A DNA stretch of 64,000 nucleotides from positions 1-64,000 of the forward strand of contig CALSUG010000009.1 of NCBI GenBank assembly GCA_943789475.1. Direction: 5' to 3'. The number at the start of each line of letters is the position of its first letter. Positions within the stretch are counted from its first letter, which is position 1. A model generated the notes under the pieces. It worked only from the letters and a program-made list of their open reading frames with translations. It was not told the DNA's origin and did not search any database. Source of the DNA: an uncultured Alphaproteobacteria bacterium. GTDB taxonomy: Bacteria; Pseudomonadota; Alphaproteobacteria; Micavibrionales; UBA1664. The position numbers and the translations under genes were made by a program. This document shows positions 1-7,612 of this stretch, piece after piece.

Positions 1-959
1 CACTCATTCAAAATTGGTGTCACGGCTGTACGCAAACTTGCCAAATCAGGTGTATTAAAATTAGGTAATGCATTAGCCACAATTATTTCTAAATTAGAAT
101 TTAGGCTCATCGCAGCACGTAAACTTGGTAGTGTTCCATGTCCTTTAGAGTGTTTATCTGTTGAGGACAGTACACCGTTATCATTTAGAATTTTTTCTGA
201 TTGATTCGCTGTATTATAACCAACCATACTATCAAGGCTCTCTCCCGAAATATAATATTGATATATTCCACTTTCATCAGGATTCCATGGAGAATTCGTC
301 CCATAAACATTGTTTATAACATCTGCCGATGCAAAATTTTCAATGGAAATAACAGTATATCCAGAAGGTGGCGTATATCCCGATATTTCATCAGGCATGA
401 TAGAGACATAAAACGTATCTCCTGTATAATCAGCAAGTGTGACTATTTGTTTTGCCGTATCATTCATGGCAGTAACAAAACTCATACTGTCATAAACGTT
501 AGCATCTTTAGCATACAATCCAGCCACATATCCAGCGAGTCCACCACCAAGTGAATGTCCAGTTGTACTAATCGTATTTGTAGTTTCATCATCAACAGCG
601 TTATAAAATTGAACTGCCATTCGACCTTGATCACTACTCTCTATTCCAGCACCAAGAGACCAACCATTTTCAACATCTAAACTAGAAAACACATCCGTTA
701 TATCGTCATAATCATCTGTTCCCCGATAAGAAATAATCGTTTCACCGTTATATTGATAAGCCAGAGCATAAAAACCGATATTTTGTGCACTCACACTTCC
801 TAAATTTTTAAATATCGTGGCATTACCAAGGCCTGTACTCTCCGCATCTAACGAATAATTATTCTCACTAGGATTACCTCCAAAAACAATCCTTGCATCA
901 TACCCTCGATTATATGAATCCATTGAAAATATTGCATTCATTAATTGCGATGATGTCAT
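1..959 (-). CDS. Class 3 lipase-like protein, C-terminus beyond window
   Basis: An open frame begins at ATG 959 and runs off the left edge, giving 319 residues without a stop. A GHSLGGG nucleophile elbow lies at residues 134-140 with the candidate catalytic Ser at 136, and a SYRGTDDY segment at 77-84 resembles the oxyanion-side strand of class 3 (Lipase_3) lipases. No N-terminal signal peptide is visible, so export, if any, would have to use a C-terminal type I signal or another route; that part is off the window. A GGAG ribosome binding site lies about ten bases upstream, inside the end of the preceding gene, from which it is separated by only 3 bases. The two are probably one transcript. 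The fold is convincing; substrate and location are inference. Confidence 0.75.
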   Translation of the reverse strand, partial: MTSSQLMNAIFSMDSYNRGYDARIVFGGNPSENNYSLDAESTGLGNATIFKNLGSVSAQNIGFYALAYQYNGETIISYRGTDDYDDITDVFSSLDVENGWSLGAGIESSDQGRMAVQFYNAVDDETTNTISTTGHSLGGGLAGYVAGLYAKDANVYDSMSFVTAMNDTAKQIVTLADYTGDTFYVSIMPDEISGYTPPSGYTVISIENFASADVINNVYGTNSPWNPDESGIYQYYISGESLDSMVGYNTANQSEKILNDNGVLSSTDKHSKGHGTLPSLRAAMSLNSNLEIIVANALPNFNTPDLASLRTAVTPILNE

Positions 960-962
960 AAG

Positions 963-1700
963 TTATTCTCCTTTTTTAAAGTTGCCGCTATGCAAAATGT
1001 TAGATAATTCAGGCCCTCCGCCTATGAATTTTCCATCTAAATAACCGCCACCAACATTTGATAACCAATTTAAATAATTATCAACAATTCCCGCTGTCAC
1101 TTTGTCATCCGTAATCTCAACCGTGACAGACTTGATAGAGACGCCTTTACCAAAAGTGCTTTCTAAATTGTTCTCAACTTCATACGGACCTTCATTCACA
1201 GGACATTTTTTATCGCGATAACTTGGCCAGTCACAATAACCGGTCTGTAATACACGCGTCACTGTCTTTGCATCATTAATATCTGTAAATGTCACCATTT
1301 GCGGCCAATGTTTTTTGGGGATATCGCGTTTATCACCCACATCTAATGAATTAAAATATTGCAAACCTTTATACGTCGATGCCCCGATAGTCGGAAAACC
1401 GCTATATAAGTCATTACTCATCAAACCAAAAAAAACACCACGTTCACCTAAATCAACAACAACGGCTTCGCCACGAATATTCGCTGGATTTCCTTGTCCT
1501 GGCAACACTTCAATTTTTTTCTTTAATGCTGTGTTTTTTACCTCACGCACGGTAGTTCCCGACACAATGCCCTCTGGTGTTTGGACATTAATTGTAAGTT
1601 TGTAATGGATATCCATGGACACTGTGTTCCAAAAATAAAATCCAACACACCCCAAAACAATTAATCCAAAAATCGTACGTTTTATTTGTTTTTTATTCAT
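963..1700 (-). CDS. Membrane-anchored hypothetical protein
   Basis: This 245-residue protein has a short basic N-terminus (KKQIKR) followed by one hydrophobic segment at about residues 9-27. It therefore looks like an inner-membrane protein with one N-terminal anchor and a periplasmic domain of about 215 residues. Two cysteines (about 155 and 165, in GYCDWPSYRDKKCP) could form a disulfide in that domain. I do not recognise a family. The stop is 3 bases from the start of the lipase-like gene, so the two are likely cotranscribed and possibly functionally linked, for example as an accessory or protective partner. That link rests on gene order only. Confidence 0.65.
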   Translation of the reverse strand: MNKKQIKRTIFGLIVLGCVGFYFWNTVSMDIHYKLTINVQTPEGIVSGTTVREVKNTALKKKIEVLPGQGNPANIRGEAVVVDLGERGVFFGLMSNDLYSGFPTIGASTYKGLQYFNSLDVGDKRDIPKKHWPQMVTFTDINDAKTVTRVLQTGYCDWPSYRDKKCPVNEGPYEVENNLESTFGKGVSIKSVTVEITDDKVTAGIVDNYLNWLSNVGGGYLDGKFIGGGPELSNILHSGNFKKGE

Positions 1701-1778
1701 CCTGTTCTCTATTCATATCAATTTGTTACATTCAACCTAAGTCGTTAACCAACAGAGTCAACGCACTAAAGTTGTATG

Positions 1779-1820
1779 TCTGATAGACAAAATCACAAGA
1801 CCTTAGTTTATCTTGTGATT
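1779..1820. repeat. Inverted repeats between divergent genes
   Basis: A perfect 9-bp inverted repeat (AATCACAAG at 1791-1799, CTTGTGATT at 1812-1820, 12-base spacer) is preceded directly by a small GTCT/AGAC hairpin at 1779-1789. Both sit between the divergently transcribed genes at 963-1700 and 1946-2515. There is no T-run, so an operator or leader hairpin is more likely than a terminator. Confidence 0.4.
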
Positions 1821-1945
1821 AATAATCATTTGAATATGTGGATTATTTTAATTGGAATACAGATGTATTCATTTATGTTTTACATCTACTTTTAAAAAGA
1901 TATCTATCACATTGCGCGACACATAAACGATAAGGAAATCACGAT

Positions 1946-2515
1946 ATGACTATTTATATTATAGCTATTCTAAATGAAATAATGGATTTTTTAGGTAATC
2001 ACTACCAAGGCATAATAGCTTTATGCGCTCTATTTATCACCCTTTGGCAGTTAAAAGTAAGTCGCAGGCATAATCGACTATCCGTTCGTCCATTCTTAAC
2101 CGATCATGTGGAAACACATAATCAAAATGATAAAGATAGGATTTATAAAATTAGGAATCTCACCCTCTTAAACAATGGTTCTGGTATAGCGATTATAAAT
2201 ACCTTTGAAGTTTACTACAAAGGTACAAAAATAGAATTTAATGAAACTTCTGATCTATCAAACAGACTTCAAAATGAAATAAAAAAAGAACTTGGTGATA
2301 CCAAATATAAATTTGAAATTCCTCACATACGCATATTAAGAAAAGGATACGCCATTGCCGAAAAAGAAAAATTATTACTATTACAAATTAAAAAAACATC
2401 GATACGAACAGAAGAAAACGTTTTTAAATCCATGGACAAAGTTTTAGATAAATTTGAAATTAGAATTAATTATAAATCTATCTATGATGAATATTTTAGA
2501 TATCAAAGCCATTAA
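1946..2515 (+). CDS. Hypothetical protein with one N-terminal membrane segment
   Basis: This 189-residue protein begins with a hydrophobic segment (about residues 17-36) followed by the basic stretch KVSRRHNRLSVRP and a soluble remainder rich in Lys and Glu. The layout matches a common class of small bacterial membrane-anchored proteins of unknown function, in which one helix is followed by a basic patch and a beta-rich cytosolic domain. The start at 1946 is supported by AAGGAA about nine bases upstream. The gene is very AT-rich and Lys-rich compared with the core genes right of 6.4 kb, in keeping with its place on the island. No function can be given. Confidence 0.6.
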   Translation: MTIYIIAILNEIMDFLGNHYQGIIALCALFITLWQLKVSRRHNRLSVRPFLTDHVETHNQNDKDRIYKIRNLTLLNNGSGIAIINTFEVYYKGTKIEFNETSDLSNRLQNEIKKELGDTKYKFEIPHIRILRKGYAIAEKEKLLLLQIKKTSIRTEENVFKSMDKVLDKFEIRINYKSIYDEYFRYQSH

Positions 2516-2531
2516 AAATACCACACTACAA

Positions 2532-3557
2532 TTAATGAATTACATCAGGAAATATAAGTGGTAAGGCTTTGTACATTCTCCTAGCTAAAGGTTCGTTAAA
2601 AATATTTTGTCGAGAAATAGTTAAATAACCTATCTTATCGCCTTCCGGTACAGGAATTGATTGAGAGTCCATTTTTGGTAAGACATCAGAATATGGTTTG
2701 AGCAGATTCATAACCTTTTTTGTTTCTAATGGATGTACAAAAAAACGATCTCCAAACATAGCTGTTCTTTGATTAATCGCTTTTACCAAGCGCGGTGTTG
2801 CCTTCATTGTAGAGGGGATATCATTCCAAGATGCAATAAGACAGTAATTTTTACCAATTGGTAAGCTAATTTCAATATTCTTATTAGCTAAACCGACCCC
2901 ATAACTATGTTTATCAAAATCAGGATCAATCATAGAACAAGGGTTATCGGATAAAATAAAGTAATTTTCAGCACTGGATTCCAATAGACACCAATTCATA
3001 TTTTGAATAAAATTTGCAGCATCAGGCAATGCAACTAATGACATCATTGTAACTTGAGGAAGCGATATGGTAACATCCAATGCGCCATTATCTAAAAGTT
3101 CAGAAAAACTGTTACCAAATGGCTTTAAAATTTCTGGTATTTCATCAAATTGGCCTTGTTGATCCAATACACGAGAAGTTGCCCGAACAGTTTCCTTTAA
3201 GGATTCTTCGACACCACCACGAATAAAAGGTGTTCTTAAAATTTGCAAAGCCCAAAAATATGCTATCCACGATTTGTCTTCATCAGATATTTTTTCACCA
3301 TTTATAATATGATTAATTGCCTTGCAACCATTTGTTTCAAAATGCATCATTTCATCTTCCATCACATTATGATCAATACTCCCATCATCTTTAACGATGG
3401 AGTGTAGATCCTTAATGCGAAACACATCCTTTGGTGACGCCTGTGAAATTCTTTCTCCTTTTGTATCATAAAGATAAAATTGTTTCGGTTCTAAACAGAA
3501 ATTACTGCTTAAACCGCTAGGAACATAGTGATGTCGTCTTTTGTTTTTTGATACCAT
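2532..3557 (-). CDS. DUF4238 domain protein
   Basis: The 341-residue product starts with KRRHHYVPSGLSSNF, the HHYVP signature at the beginning of DUF4238 proteins, and the length is normal for that family. A second conserved-looking block, FILSDNPC at about residues 206-213, also fits the family. DUF4238 members are soluble and of unknown biochemical function, and they are scattered through accessory DNA, which agrees with the location here. The gene converges on the 1946-2515 gene with 16 bases between the stops. No strong ribosome binding site is seen next to the ATG; a GAGG lies roughly 20 bases upstream. Family assignment is good, role unknown. Confidence 0.75.
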   Translation of the reverse strand: MVSKNKRRHHYVPSGLSSNFCLEPKQFYLYDTKGERISQASPKDVFRIKDLHSIVKDDGSIDHNVMEDEMMHFETNGCKAINHIINGEKISDEDKSWIAYFWALQILRTPFIRGGVEESLKETVRATSRVLDQQGQFDEIPEILKPFGNSFSELLDNGALDVTISLPQVTMMSLVALPDAANFIQNMNWCLLESSAENYFILSDNPCSMIDPDFDKHSYGVGLANKNIEISLPIGKNYCLIASWNDIPSTMKATPRLVKAINQRTAMFGDRFFVHPLETKKVMNLLKPYSDVLPKMDSQSIPVPEGDKIGYLTISRQNIFNEPLARRMYKALPLIFPDVIH

Positions 3558-3673
3558 TGCACATTAATGATTGGCACAACCTCACAAAAAGACAAGACAA
3601 AATTGATTTACACCTTGCAATGAAAGTATCATTAAGCCAATCTGACAGTGATTGTTCTGCATTGGAATGATTG

Positions 3674-3854
3674 GGGCTTTATATCCCCATACGTTAGCGG
3701 TTTAATGACACTGCCGGAAGAGTGTCGCTACTCAATCTTTGGATTGGGTGGCGATGTCATGTCCAAGCGCAAGCCAAAAGCATCGCGCCGTTTCTAACGT
3801 AACGGATATAAACACCCAGTCACCAGTTGAGAGCAATCTTACTGGTGATTTTTT
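3674..3854 (+). ncRNA. Structured non-coding RNA with four-way junction and terminator
   Basis: Hand folding gives a basal stem made of 3674-3676 with 3815-3817, 3678-3686 with 3804-3812 and 3691-3697 with 3794-3800. It encloses three arms: 3707-3712 with 3721-3726, 3730-3737 with 3742-3749, and 3750-3756 with 3781-3789 (two-base bulge). A separate hairpin, 3818-3827 with 3841-3850, is followed at once by a T-run, which is a textbook intrinsic terminator. The element lies just upstream of the lipoprotein gene at 3876. It could be a free-standing small RNA of roughly 180 nt, or a cis-acting leader that ends in a terminator. It does not match 6S RNA, SRP RNA, RNase P RNA, tmRNA or a riboswitch I know. 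Confidence 0.55.
3818..3854 (+). terminator. Intrinsic terminator of the structured RNA
   Basis: TCACCAGT at 3820-3827 and ACTGGTGA at 3841-3848 form a perfect 8-bp stem, extendable by two weaker pairs, with a 13-base loop. The second arm runs directly into six T residues (3849-3854). It ends 21 bases before the start codon of the lipoprotein gene at 3876. Confidence 0.75.
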
Positions 3855-3875
3855 ATATTTAAAAGGAGAGAAGAC

Positions 3876-4334
3876 ATGAAAAAAATTATACTAATATTAT
3901 CAATGGCGCTGGTTTCAGCATGTGGAAGTAAAGGTGTTACAAATCTATCTTTGTTGAAAGAACCCATACCATCGAATGACTCTCGTTTAATATTCACACG
4001 AGACAACAGCTTACTTTATATGGCCGCCGCCGCTGACGTTTCCGTGAATGGTCGTGAGATAGCTAGTCTAGTACGTGGGGGCGGTATTGTTTATGATATC
4101 AAAAGTGGCGACATCAATGTCACATTGCGTACAATTGGGTCATCAACAAAATACGCAAGTAGTTTTACCGTAGAGCCACGTAAGACATATAGCTTTGAGG
4201 TAACTCCAAGAAGTGATGCAATGTGGACTGCGTCTAAATATAGCGCTTTATTTGGTATCTTTGGTGATGCCGTTAATGCAAGTGTGAATGAAAATGCAGG
4301 ATATTTCCAAGCTGTTTTGAAAGAAGTTGAGTGA
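3876..4334 (+). CDS. Small lipoprotein of unknown function
   Basis: The 152-residue product has a lipoprotein signal peptide: basic start (MKK), hydrophobic core, and a lipobox LVSAC with the lipid-bearing Cys at residue 16. The mature part is small, beta-rich by composition and without a recognised domain. Lnt, which would add the final acyl chain, is encoded at 61388-62773. A strong AAGGAGAG ribosome binding site lies about six bases upstream of the ATG. Transcription may be governed by the terminator-bearing structured RNA just upstream. The stop TGA shares one base with the next start, so translation of the two genes is likely coupled. Confidence 0.7.
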   Translation: MKKIILILSMALVSACGSKGVTNLSLLKEPIPSNDSRLIFTRDNSLLYMAAAADVSVNGREIASLVRGGGIVYDIKSGDINVTLRTIGSSTKYASSFTVEPRKTYSFEVTPRSDAMWTASKYSALFGIFGDAVNASVNENAGYFQAVLKEVE

Positions 4335-4582
4335 TGAATAAACACAATATCTTTCTCATTGCTGGCATCTCCATCTTGATAACATTGTTATTTCCTCCAT
4401 TTGAAATATTTGGAAAGCATGGAACTAAAATCAATAAAGAATATAGCTTTATTTTAATGCCCCCAAGTCATGGTGATTTTGGTCCAATGGCATCCGTGAA
4501 TATTAATCTTCTCCTGACACAATGGGTGGGAATTATTTTGATAACATTATCAGCATATTTATTTTTGATGCGAAGGGCTTAG
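4334..4582 (+). CDS. Small membrane protein with two predicted helices
   Basis: The 82-residue product has hydrophobic segments at about residues 6-24 and 56-77 around a polar loop of some 30 residues, with a basic C-terminus (RRA). The ATG at 4334 overlaps the TGA of the lipoprotein gene by one base and is preferred over a GTG three bases earlier. The arrangement suggests a lipoprotein and inner-membrane protein that act together, but neither belongs to a family I can name. Confidence 0.55.
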   Translation: MNKHNIFLIAGISILITLLFPPFEIFGKHGTKINKEYSFILMPPSHGDFGPMASVNINLLLTQWVGIILITLSAYLFLMRRA

Positions 4583-4639
4583 AAAGCGATCCCTCGCGCA
4601 CGCGCGTATGTCTGGTTGCATAAGTCTAAATATAAGGAC

Positions 4640-4661
4640 GATACGGTATAGGATACGGTAT
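4640..4661. repeat. Two tandem GATACGGTAT repeats, 12-bp period
   Basis: GATACGGTAT occurs at 4640-4649 and again at 4652-4661. Each copy is itself nearly palindromic. The pair sits in the short interval between two convergent genes, an unusual place for an operator. It may be a binding site left by, or used by, the island. Confidence 0.45.
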
Positions 4662-4685
4662 CAAGTAATTGATATTAATCGATTT

Positions 4686-5003
4686 TTACGGATCTTCTTT
4701 TCTTGCTTCTTCCAAAGCCCTAATAAAAATATCAGAAACATCAACATTATTTTCATTTTTCGGAGGATCTTGAGGAAGAGTACTTCGATTTAGTTTAGGT
4801 AAAGTGTATTCCATTAGACTAGAGAGACATTGTAAGGCTGCTTTGGGATCTTCTTTCGCTATACGATTTAGCCAAATTTCTATTTTATCAATATTATTAT
4901 CAACCAGAGAAGAGAGAGTTTCTCTTAGTTCTGTTGTAGATCTATTTAAAGAACCTTTTGGCCTACCTGATGGATTTCCCGATTGTCCTTTTTCAAAAGG
5001 CAT
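4686..5003 (-). CDS. DUF5681 domain protein
   Basis: The 105-residue protein opens with FEKGQSGNPSGRPKGSLN, the basic GNPxGRPKG motif that defines DUF5681. The remainder is a predicted helical domain. In my knowledge such proteins are frequent in prophages and integrated elements, often near DNA-packaging genes, but their biochemical role is not established. It lies 34 bases downstream of the integrase gene on the same strand and was probably transcribed with it. This supports the view that the segment is of mobile origin. Confidence 0.75.
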   Translation of the reverse strand: MPFEKGQSGNPSGRPKGSLNRSTTELRETLSSLVDNNIDKIEIWLNRIAKEDPKAALQCLSSLMEYTLPKLNRSTLPQDPPKNENNVDVSDIFIRALEEARKEDP

Positions 5004-5037
5004 TGTTTTCTCCTGTTGTTTACAATGAAATGTTCAT

Positions 5038-6129
5038 TTATTTAGCTGTTTCCAAAATCCACGTCTCTGAACCGTCTCTCTTTTTTTTCTTTGTCATGAC
5101 TAAATGTGCATACCTCTTCACCATTTGAAGTGTTTTGTGACCTAAAATTTCTGCAAGTTCGGCAAGAGATGCGCCATTCATTGCTAAATAAGACGCAGCG
5201 CTATGACGCAGGTCATGAAATCTAAAATCTTTTATGTCTGCCTTTTTAATAGCACTCAACCAAGGCTTCTTAATTTCGTATGGTTTGTCGCCTTTGATAG
5301 ATGGAAATATAAAATCCGTATCAATACGTTGAATTTTCTTATATTTTAACATTAGATCATAAGCATGACCTTGCAATGGAATGACACGACGATCTCCATT
5401 TTTAGTGACATGTAATACAAGTTGTTGGCGGCCAAAATCAATATCTTGCCATTTTAACTTCATGATCTCTCCTTTACGACACCCTGTACTTAAAGCAAGA
5501 ACCACAATTGTGTATAAAGGCTGATATAAGGACCGCTGACACGCATCTAGTAATTTTTCCCGTTCATCATCTGATAAAAATCTAACTCGCCCCCTACTCT
5601 CTTTAAATTTCTTTATTTTATAAAACGGGTTTTCATCCATCCATTCCCATTCGTTTACGGCAATTGTACAAGCCTTACTAAGAGCAAACATATATCGGTT
5701 CGCTCGAGCTGGTGAAATAGTATCTTCATATTTCTCTCCAGTCTCTTTGTCTCGGCGCATCATTTTTTTATGAGATAATTTTTCAATAACAACAGATAGT
5801 TTGGCGCGAGTTAAATCAGCAAGAACATAATCACCTAATTCATTCCCCCACCATCTAAGCATCGGTTCAACATCAATAAGGCGAGCAGGATTTTCTTTTT
5901 GTACTTTTTTGATATAACGCTCAATCAAATCATTCAAGGTATGTCGCTTAGCTTCACTCGTTTTAAAATAACGTCCTTCAGAAATAGCGGTTTCGGTATT
6001 TCGTCCCCACGCTTTTGCATCAGTTAATCGCCTAAAGGTTGCCCTTTGTGCGGGGTACCCTTTCATTCGAACTTGAACGCGGTAACTTGTATCACCATTT
6101 TGTGTTTTACGCATTTGTATAGAAGCCAT
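5038..6129 (-). CDS. Tyrosine-type site-specific recombinase (integrase)
   Basis: This 363-residue recombinase catalyses strand exchange between attachment sites and would insert or excise the island. Residues 1-60 look like the arm-binding domain, 65-165 the core-binding SAM-like domain, and 185-345 the catalytic domain. The catalytic set is visible: Arg218 in STGCRKGE, His305 and Arg308 in HDLRH, His331 in LGHK and the nucleophile Tyr340 in KRYAH. No catalytic residue is missing. The gene reads away from the adjacent tRNA-Asp, 250 bases from its 3' end, the usual arrangement for a tRNA-targeting element. GAAAGGA before the ATG supports the start at 6129. Confidence 0.93.
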   Translation of the reverse strand: MASIQMRKTQNGDTSYRVQVRMKGYPAQRATFRRLTDAKAWGRNTETAISEGRYFKTSEAKRHTLNDLIERYIKKVQKENPARLIDVEPMLRWWGNELGDYVLADLTRAKLSVVIEKLSHKKMMRRDKETGEKYEDTISPARANRYMFALSKACTIAVNEWEWMDENPFYKIKKFKESRGRVRFLSDDEREKLLDACQRSLYQPLYTIVVLALSTGCRKGEIMKLKWQDIDFGRQQLVLHVTKNGDRRVIPLQGHAYDLMLKYKKIQRIDTDFIFPSIKGDKPYEIKKPWLSAIKKADIKDFRFHDLRHSAASYLAMNGASLAELAEILGHKTLQMVKRYAHLVMTKKKKRDGSETWILETAK

Positions 6130-6253
6130 ACTTCAATCCTTTCAAATTATTACAACTAACAAGTTAAAAAACGCAATTTCGGTCAATTAAACCGCAGGCC
6201 TATTCAAAATAATTATTCAGTATCAGTAATTTAGTTCATCACAACATTCAAAA

Positions 6254-6354
6254 GGCACACTCAAGGCACAAATGATATTTAAAATAAACTTACGTCTTAA
6301 TAACTTGCGTAAGTTGTTGTGGGTATTTGTGGTTTAATGTGCCACCAGTGTGCC
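6254..6354. promoter_or_regulatory. Candidate integrase arm-site array
   Basis: GGCACA occurs at 6254-6259 and 6265-6270 on the plus strand and at 6338-6343 and 6349-6354 on the minus strand. Within each pair the spacing is exactly 11 bp, about one helical turn. Between the pairs lies a perfect 8-bp inverted repeat, AACTTACG at 6287-6294 with CGTAAGTT at 6308-6315. The array fills the gap between the integrase start and the tRNA 3' end, where arm-type and accessory binding sites of such integrases are expected. Confidence 0.5.
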
Positions 6355-6378
6355 ATACAAAACCTAAAAGGCTAGAAA

Positions 6379-6455
<77 letters not shown>

Positions 6456-6473
6456 GCATTCGTTTCAAACGAA

Positions 6474-7577
6474 TTAAAAAGGGTTATAATTGATCTCTAA
6501 CGCTTCTGCAACAGCTTTATTTGTAATTTTACCATTTTTTACATTTAAACCATTCGCAAAATTCTCATTTTCCGCTAAAGCTTGTGCCCACCCTTTGTTT
6601 GCAATATCTAATATATAAGGAAGCGTTGCATTATTTAATGCGGCTGTTGACGTTAATGGATACGCCCCTGGCATATTTGCTACGCAATAATGCATGATAC
6701 CATCAACTTCATATATAGGATCTTCATGTGTCGTTGGACGTGATGTTTCAAAACAGCCCCCCTGATCGATGGCGATATCAACCATCATCGCACCTGGTTT
6801 CATGGTCGCAAGCATATCACGCGTGACGAGTTTTGGCGCCGATGCACCAGGTATCAAAACCGCACCAATAACCATATCAGCATCACGAATCAATTTCTCA
6901 AGGTTTTCTTTATTGGATTTTATAGCCGTCGCCATGCCATCGAAGTGATCGTTCAACCATGCAATACGATCATCATCAACATCCAGTATTGTTACATTTC
7001 CACGTAGTCCTACGGCGATTTCGGCGGCACTAAATCCTGCTACTCCTCCACCAATAACGATCACATTTGCGGAATCTGTTCCTGAAACACCCGATGTTAA
7101 ATGTCCACGTCCGCCAAAATGTTTTGCGCCATATACCGTCCCCATAATAGGTGACATACGCCCCGCAACTTCGCTCATCGGTTGAAGAAGTGGCAATCCA
7201 CGACCGTTTTCCCCCGTGACGGTTTCATATGCGATGGCAATACATCCACTATCCATTAATCCTTTTGCTTGTTCAGGGTCAGGTGCAAGATGAAGGTACG
7301 TGAATAAAATTTGATTTTCACGAAGTTTGGCACACTCCTCAAGTTGTGGTTCCTTTACTTTGACAATCATATTCGCCTTGGCAAACACACTATTCGCATC
7401 AGGCATAATTTTGGCCCCCACGGCGATATAATCAGCATCAGATGCGAATATCCCCTGCCCTGCGTTAGTCTCAACGATAATTTCATGTCCTGCGTCAACT
7501 AACGATTGAACAGAATAAGGATTTAACCCCACACGATTTTCTTGTTTTTTAATTTCTTTTGGAATACCTATAATCAT
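6474..7577 (-). CDS. ald: Alanine dehydrogenase
   Basis: The 367-residue enzyme reversibly deaminates L-alanine to pyruvate and ammonia with NAD. The N-terminal signature IPKEIKKQENRVG, the KVKEP block (about 73-77, containing the pyruvate-binding Lys), the general acid-base His96 in TYLHLA, and the NAD-binding GGGVAG at 176-181 are all present. Length is normal. An AGCS-type sodium/alanine symporter at 53728-55170 could supply the substrate, although the two genes are far apart. The gene is followed by tRNA-Asp and marks the start of the core chromosome to the right of the island. Confidence 0.95.
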   Translation of the reverse strand: MIIGIPKEIKKQENRVGLNPYSVQSLVDAGHEIIVETNAGQGIFASDADYIAVGAKIMPDANSVFAKANMIVKVKEPQLEECAKLRENQILFTYLHLAPDPEQAKGLMDSGCIAIAYETVTGENGRGLPLLQPMSEVAGRMSPIMGTVYGAKHFGGRGHLTSGVSGTDSANVIVIGGGVAGFSAAEIAVGLRGNVTILDVDDDRIAWLNDHFDGMATAIKSNKENLEKLIRDADMVIGAVLIPGASAPKLVTRDMLATMKPGAMMVDIAIDQGGCFETSRPTTHEDPIYEVDGIMHYCVANMPGAYPLTSTAALNNATLPYILDIANKGWAQALAENENFANGLNVKNGKITNKAVAEALEINYNPF

Positions 7578-7612
7578 AATATTGAGTATTCATGAATCGG
7601 ATATCAGCGTCA

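Noticed and set aside
201-554. Plus-strand open frame inside the lipase-like gene
   Set aside because: It is the antisense of a lipase-like coding region with a GHSLGGG motif, has an odd composition and no ribosome binding site.
3691-3800. The ACGTTAG/CTAACGT pair as an integron attC site
   Set aside because: In attC sites the AAC end of the 5' box and the GTT start of the 3' box face inward; here the order is reversed, and no integron integrase is present.
3674-3817. The structured RNA as 6S RNA, SRP RNA, RNase P RNA or tmRNA
   Set aside because: None of the conserved bases of those RNAs are found, and 6S RNA has a single long stem with a central bubble instead of a four-way junction.
4590-4610. 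GC-rich spot as the second attachment site of the island
   Set aside because: It shares only short CGCG runs with the tRNA 3' end, not a continuous repeat.
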